Origin: Lethocerus indicus
Taxonomy: Eukaryota > Arthropoda > Insecta > Hemiptera > Belostomatidae
NCBI GenBank assembly: GCA_019843655.1
Contig: JACDQD010000105.1
Span: forward strand, 4,774,001 to 4,838,000
Length of the DNA: 64,000 nucleotides
Reading direction: 5' to 3'
Position 1 is the stretch's first letter, and each line of letters begins with the position of its first letter. This document shows positions 62,245-64,000 of the stretch, piece after piece. The notes under the pieces were generated by a model that worked only from the letters and a program-made list of their open reading frames with translations, ran no database searches and was not told the DNA's origin. A program made the translations under genes and the position numbers.

Positions 62245-62246
<2 letters not shown>
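55782..62246. other. Desert segment 7: non-coding blocks
   Basis: No gene is recognised. CpG-rich blocks lie at 56560-56990, 58440-58520, 59380-59640, 59980-60260, 60600-60760 and 60880-61030. Low-CpG spacers such as 57700-58080 separate them. A SOX-like palindrome is at 61973-61995. The C homopolymer at 56769-56780 lies in a purine/pyrimidine-skewed stretch of CTC repeats (56745-56780). Confidence 0.4.
61973..61995. promoter_or_regulatory. Perfect 9-bp palindrome AACAATACA/TGTATTGTT (SOX-dimer-like)
   Basis: The two 9-base arms are separated by AACGC. Each contains AACAAT/ATTGTT, the SOX HMG-box core, facing each other as in known SoxE dimer sites, although the spacing here (11 bases between cores) is larger than the usual 3-4. 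It could also form a hairpin RNA, but the stem is too short for a microRNA precursor. Confidence 0.35.

Positions 62247-62304
<58 letters not shown>
62247..62304. repeat. (TA)n microsatellite
   Basis: This is the longest TA tract in the window, about 29 units, flanked by non-repetitive sequence. Confidence 0.95.
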
Positions 62305-62305
<1 letters not shown>

Positions 62306-64000
62306 CACTAAAACTACCATTCTGGACGGTTCTTTGACTTCAAGTGATGTTAGTCTATTATTATGTAAAAATAATTCTAAATTTTCTATTTTTTAAGGTC
62401 AGCAAGTAATATCAGCATTTTATTGAATAAATTTATAATAAGTATATATTTCATTTGGTATTACTTTCTGCATTACAAGCAAGTGCATCGATTAGTTTGC
62501 CTGTTTCTAAATTAAACCGCATAGTTGTTCTTCATCATCAGTAGCATTCCGATAGAAATATTAGGAATGTATTTTTAGCCCTATCCTGCAACCAAAGAAA
62601 TATCTAAAATTTATAATTATCATTACAAAGCAGGCTCGTGTGTTCAAAACCTCATCTGATTGAAATCTCGAAGACTTACAATCTTATTATCGAGCGATTG
62701 GTATATAATAGATCGATCCTGAAGCCGTTGAAATAAATAACTATTCTAAGAGCTCATTTCAGAAAGGTTGTTACATTTTATTGAGGATTTTGTACGGGGA
62801 TCATCAAGTTCCGGTTTGATAATCTCTGGTTCTCGAAGTGTAAAATATTTCTATGCCGACCTCCCATCGCAATATTCAATTAGGCTCTTGTCCTCACGTA
62901 CTGGACTACTTATAATATTACTCATCGCGAGAACCTAATTGCTATACAGAGCGTAGTTATGGTCCGGGGTACCGCGCATTTATTAATATAATTTAAGTCG
63001 AACCGTTGGTTTCAGTTGCCAATATTATTTTACTGCTCCCGTTACTATAACTTTCTCAAACAGTACTTTCATAAACAGTTTCGCGCTGAATTCATTACAG
63101 CCTACGCAGGCCTAGAGTGCGCCTTTGCGGTAATTTTATTTTAAAGCACTTTTGATGCGAAGGTCTTTTACTTAATTGAACTTGACTTAACATTAAACTA
63201 CAATTAAGAAACTCTGAGTTACAAGTCGTTGGCACTTTCCATTACAGAAAAAAGTGTTCTCTCAAGATTCGTATCATTAACCTGTTTGCCCTGCTTGTAT
63301 ATGTTTGAACGAAGTATCCTTATACTGGCACCTGTTCAAAACTTCCAATGAAATCCGTTACTCCGTGTTATGATATTTTATAGCAGTGTTGCGGCAACTG
63401 CTACCGAATTATAATGGACCGCTTATCTTTTATAATGCTGTACAGTGTGCACAATTATAATACGTTTAAAAAGCTGCAGTGCAGGTAGGTTTAATAGCGC
63501 GCTCATGACAGTATTTTTGTCCTGTGTTGAGAGGAACACGAAAGGTAGGGTAAAAACCAGAATCTCCCCCGGTCTTCGGAGCATCGCCTGGTTTAACTCC
63601 GTGTGCCGATGAAACGGAAAACTGTCGGAGTACAGTTGGCCGGAACTGTGAGCAATTTGGAATTAACTGTGGATGTGCAATTGAGCGGAAGCAATATTTA
63701 CGATCTGGAAAGTGCGTGGGGGCCGGTGAAAAATCGGTTCCAGTGCCAAGATTCGGCCGGCTGTTTGGCGAGCGGCTCGTTACCGGCTCGGATGCGCACG
63801 CTGTCCACTCACCGCCTCCAATTTCAATAATTCTAAAAGGACATTTACGGCCTTTCGTTCCGTTCTATATTCCGTTGTCAGTTTTGGCTTTCCGAATCAG
63901 TATTCCTATTGCGATTGGAAAGAAGGAGAAAGCGTTTCTTATTACAATAGGCGTTATTTTCGATTTTCACTTAAGAGGAATGTATTAACTTATACTGCAA
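62305..64000. other. Right end of window, non-coding
   Basis: Mostly AT-rich to about 63500, then a CpG-rich block from 63540 to 63900. Two short overlapping plus-strand frames in that block (63603-63830 and 63716-63988) match no family I know. No splice-bounded exon of a recognisable gene was found. Confidence 0.4.

Noticed and set aside
1..64000. tRNA, rRNA and well-known insect microRNA sequences, and CRISPR arrays
   Set aside because: I looked for tRNA B-box-like stretches and remembered mature sequences such as let-7, mir-10, iab-4, mir-124 and mir-9 and saw none. No regularly spaced direct repeats were found. A covariance-model scan would be decisive.

Overview
This window looks like nuclear DNA of an arthropod, most likely an insect that retains CpG DNA methylation. 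It shows spliced genes with GT-AG introns, long (TA)n microsatellites, an insect-type mariner remnant and no operon structure. I cannot name the species. Three protein-coding genes are supported. All are on the + strand and all lie in the first 9.2 kb. The remaining ~54 kb has no protein gene I can recognise.

Layout. (1) 1-1786: intergenic, with a weak candidate for a minus-strand first exon at 581-761. (2) 1787 to about 4848: a multi-exon gene for the elongation-factor-2 lysine methyltransferase (EEF2KMT, FAM86 family). (3) 3132-3704: inside intron 4 of that gene and on the same strand, an intronless reading frame for an MBD4-type thymine/uracil DNA glycosylase. It has an intact catalytic aspartate and no methyl-CpG-binding domain. 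(4) 7261-8793: an intronless 510-residue member of the SFSWAP (suppressor of white-apricot) splicing-regulator family. It has the N-terminal DRY_EERY region and two SURP modules but no RS domain. Polyadenylation signals follow at 9072-9105. (5) 9.1-13.1 kb: AT-rich intergenic DNA, with two tandem TATCGATA elements at 13140-13157. (6) 13.2-64 kb: a gene desert made of many CpG-rich, complex-sequence blocks separated by AT-rich DNA. It resembles the regulatory landscape around an insect developmental regulator, but the target gene is not in the window.

The desert contains at least three pairs of diverged duplicate non-coding elements: 28981-29124 with 31949-32096; 30997-31028 with 46642-46673; and 55336-55385 with 55733-55781. 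It also contains homeodomain-type and SOX-type palindromic site clusters and one deleted mariner copy (27583-28241) sitting inside a (TA)n tract.

The genic part is strongly CpG-depleted: I count 10 CpGs in the 1,533-bp SFSWAP-like frame. The desert is CpG-rich: I count 21 CpGs in the 240 bp from 40741 to 40980. The simplest explanation is germline methylation of the gene bodies and not of the desert. This fits the presence of a glycosylase family that repairs deaminated methylcytosine.
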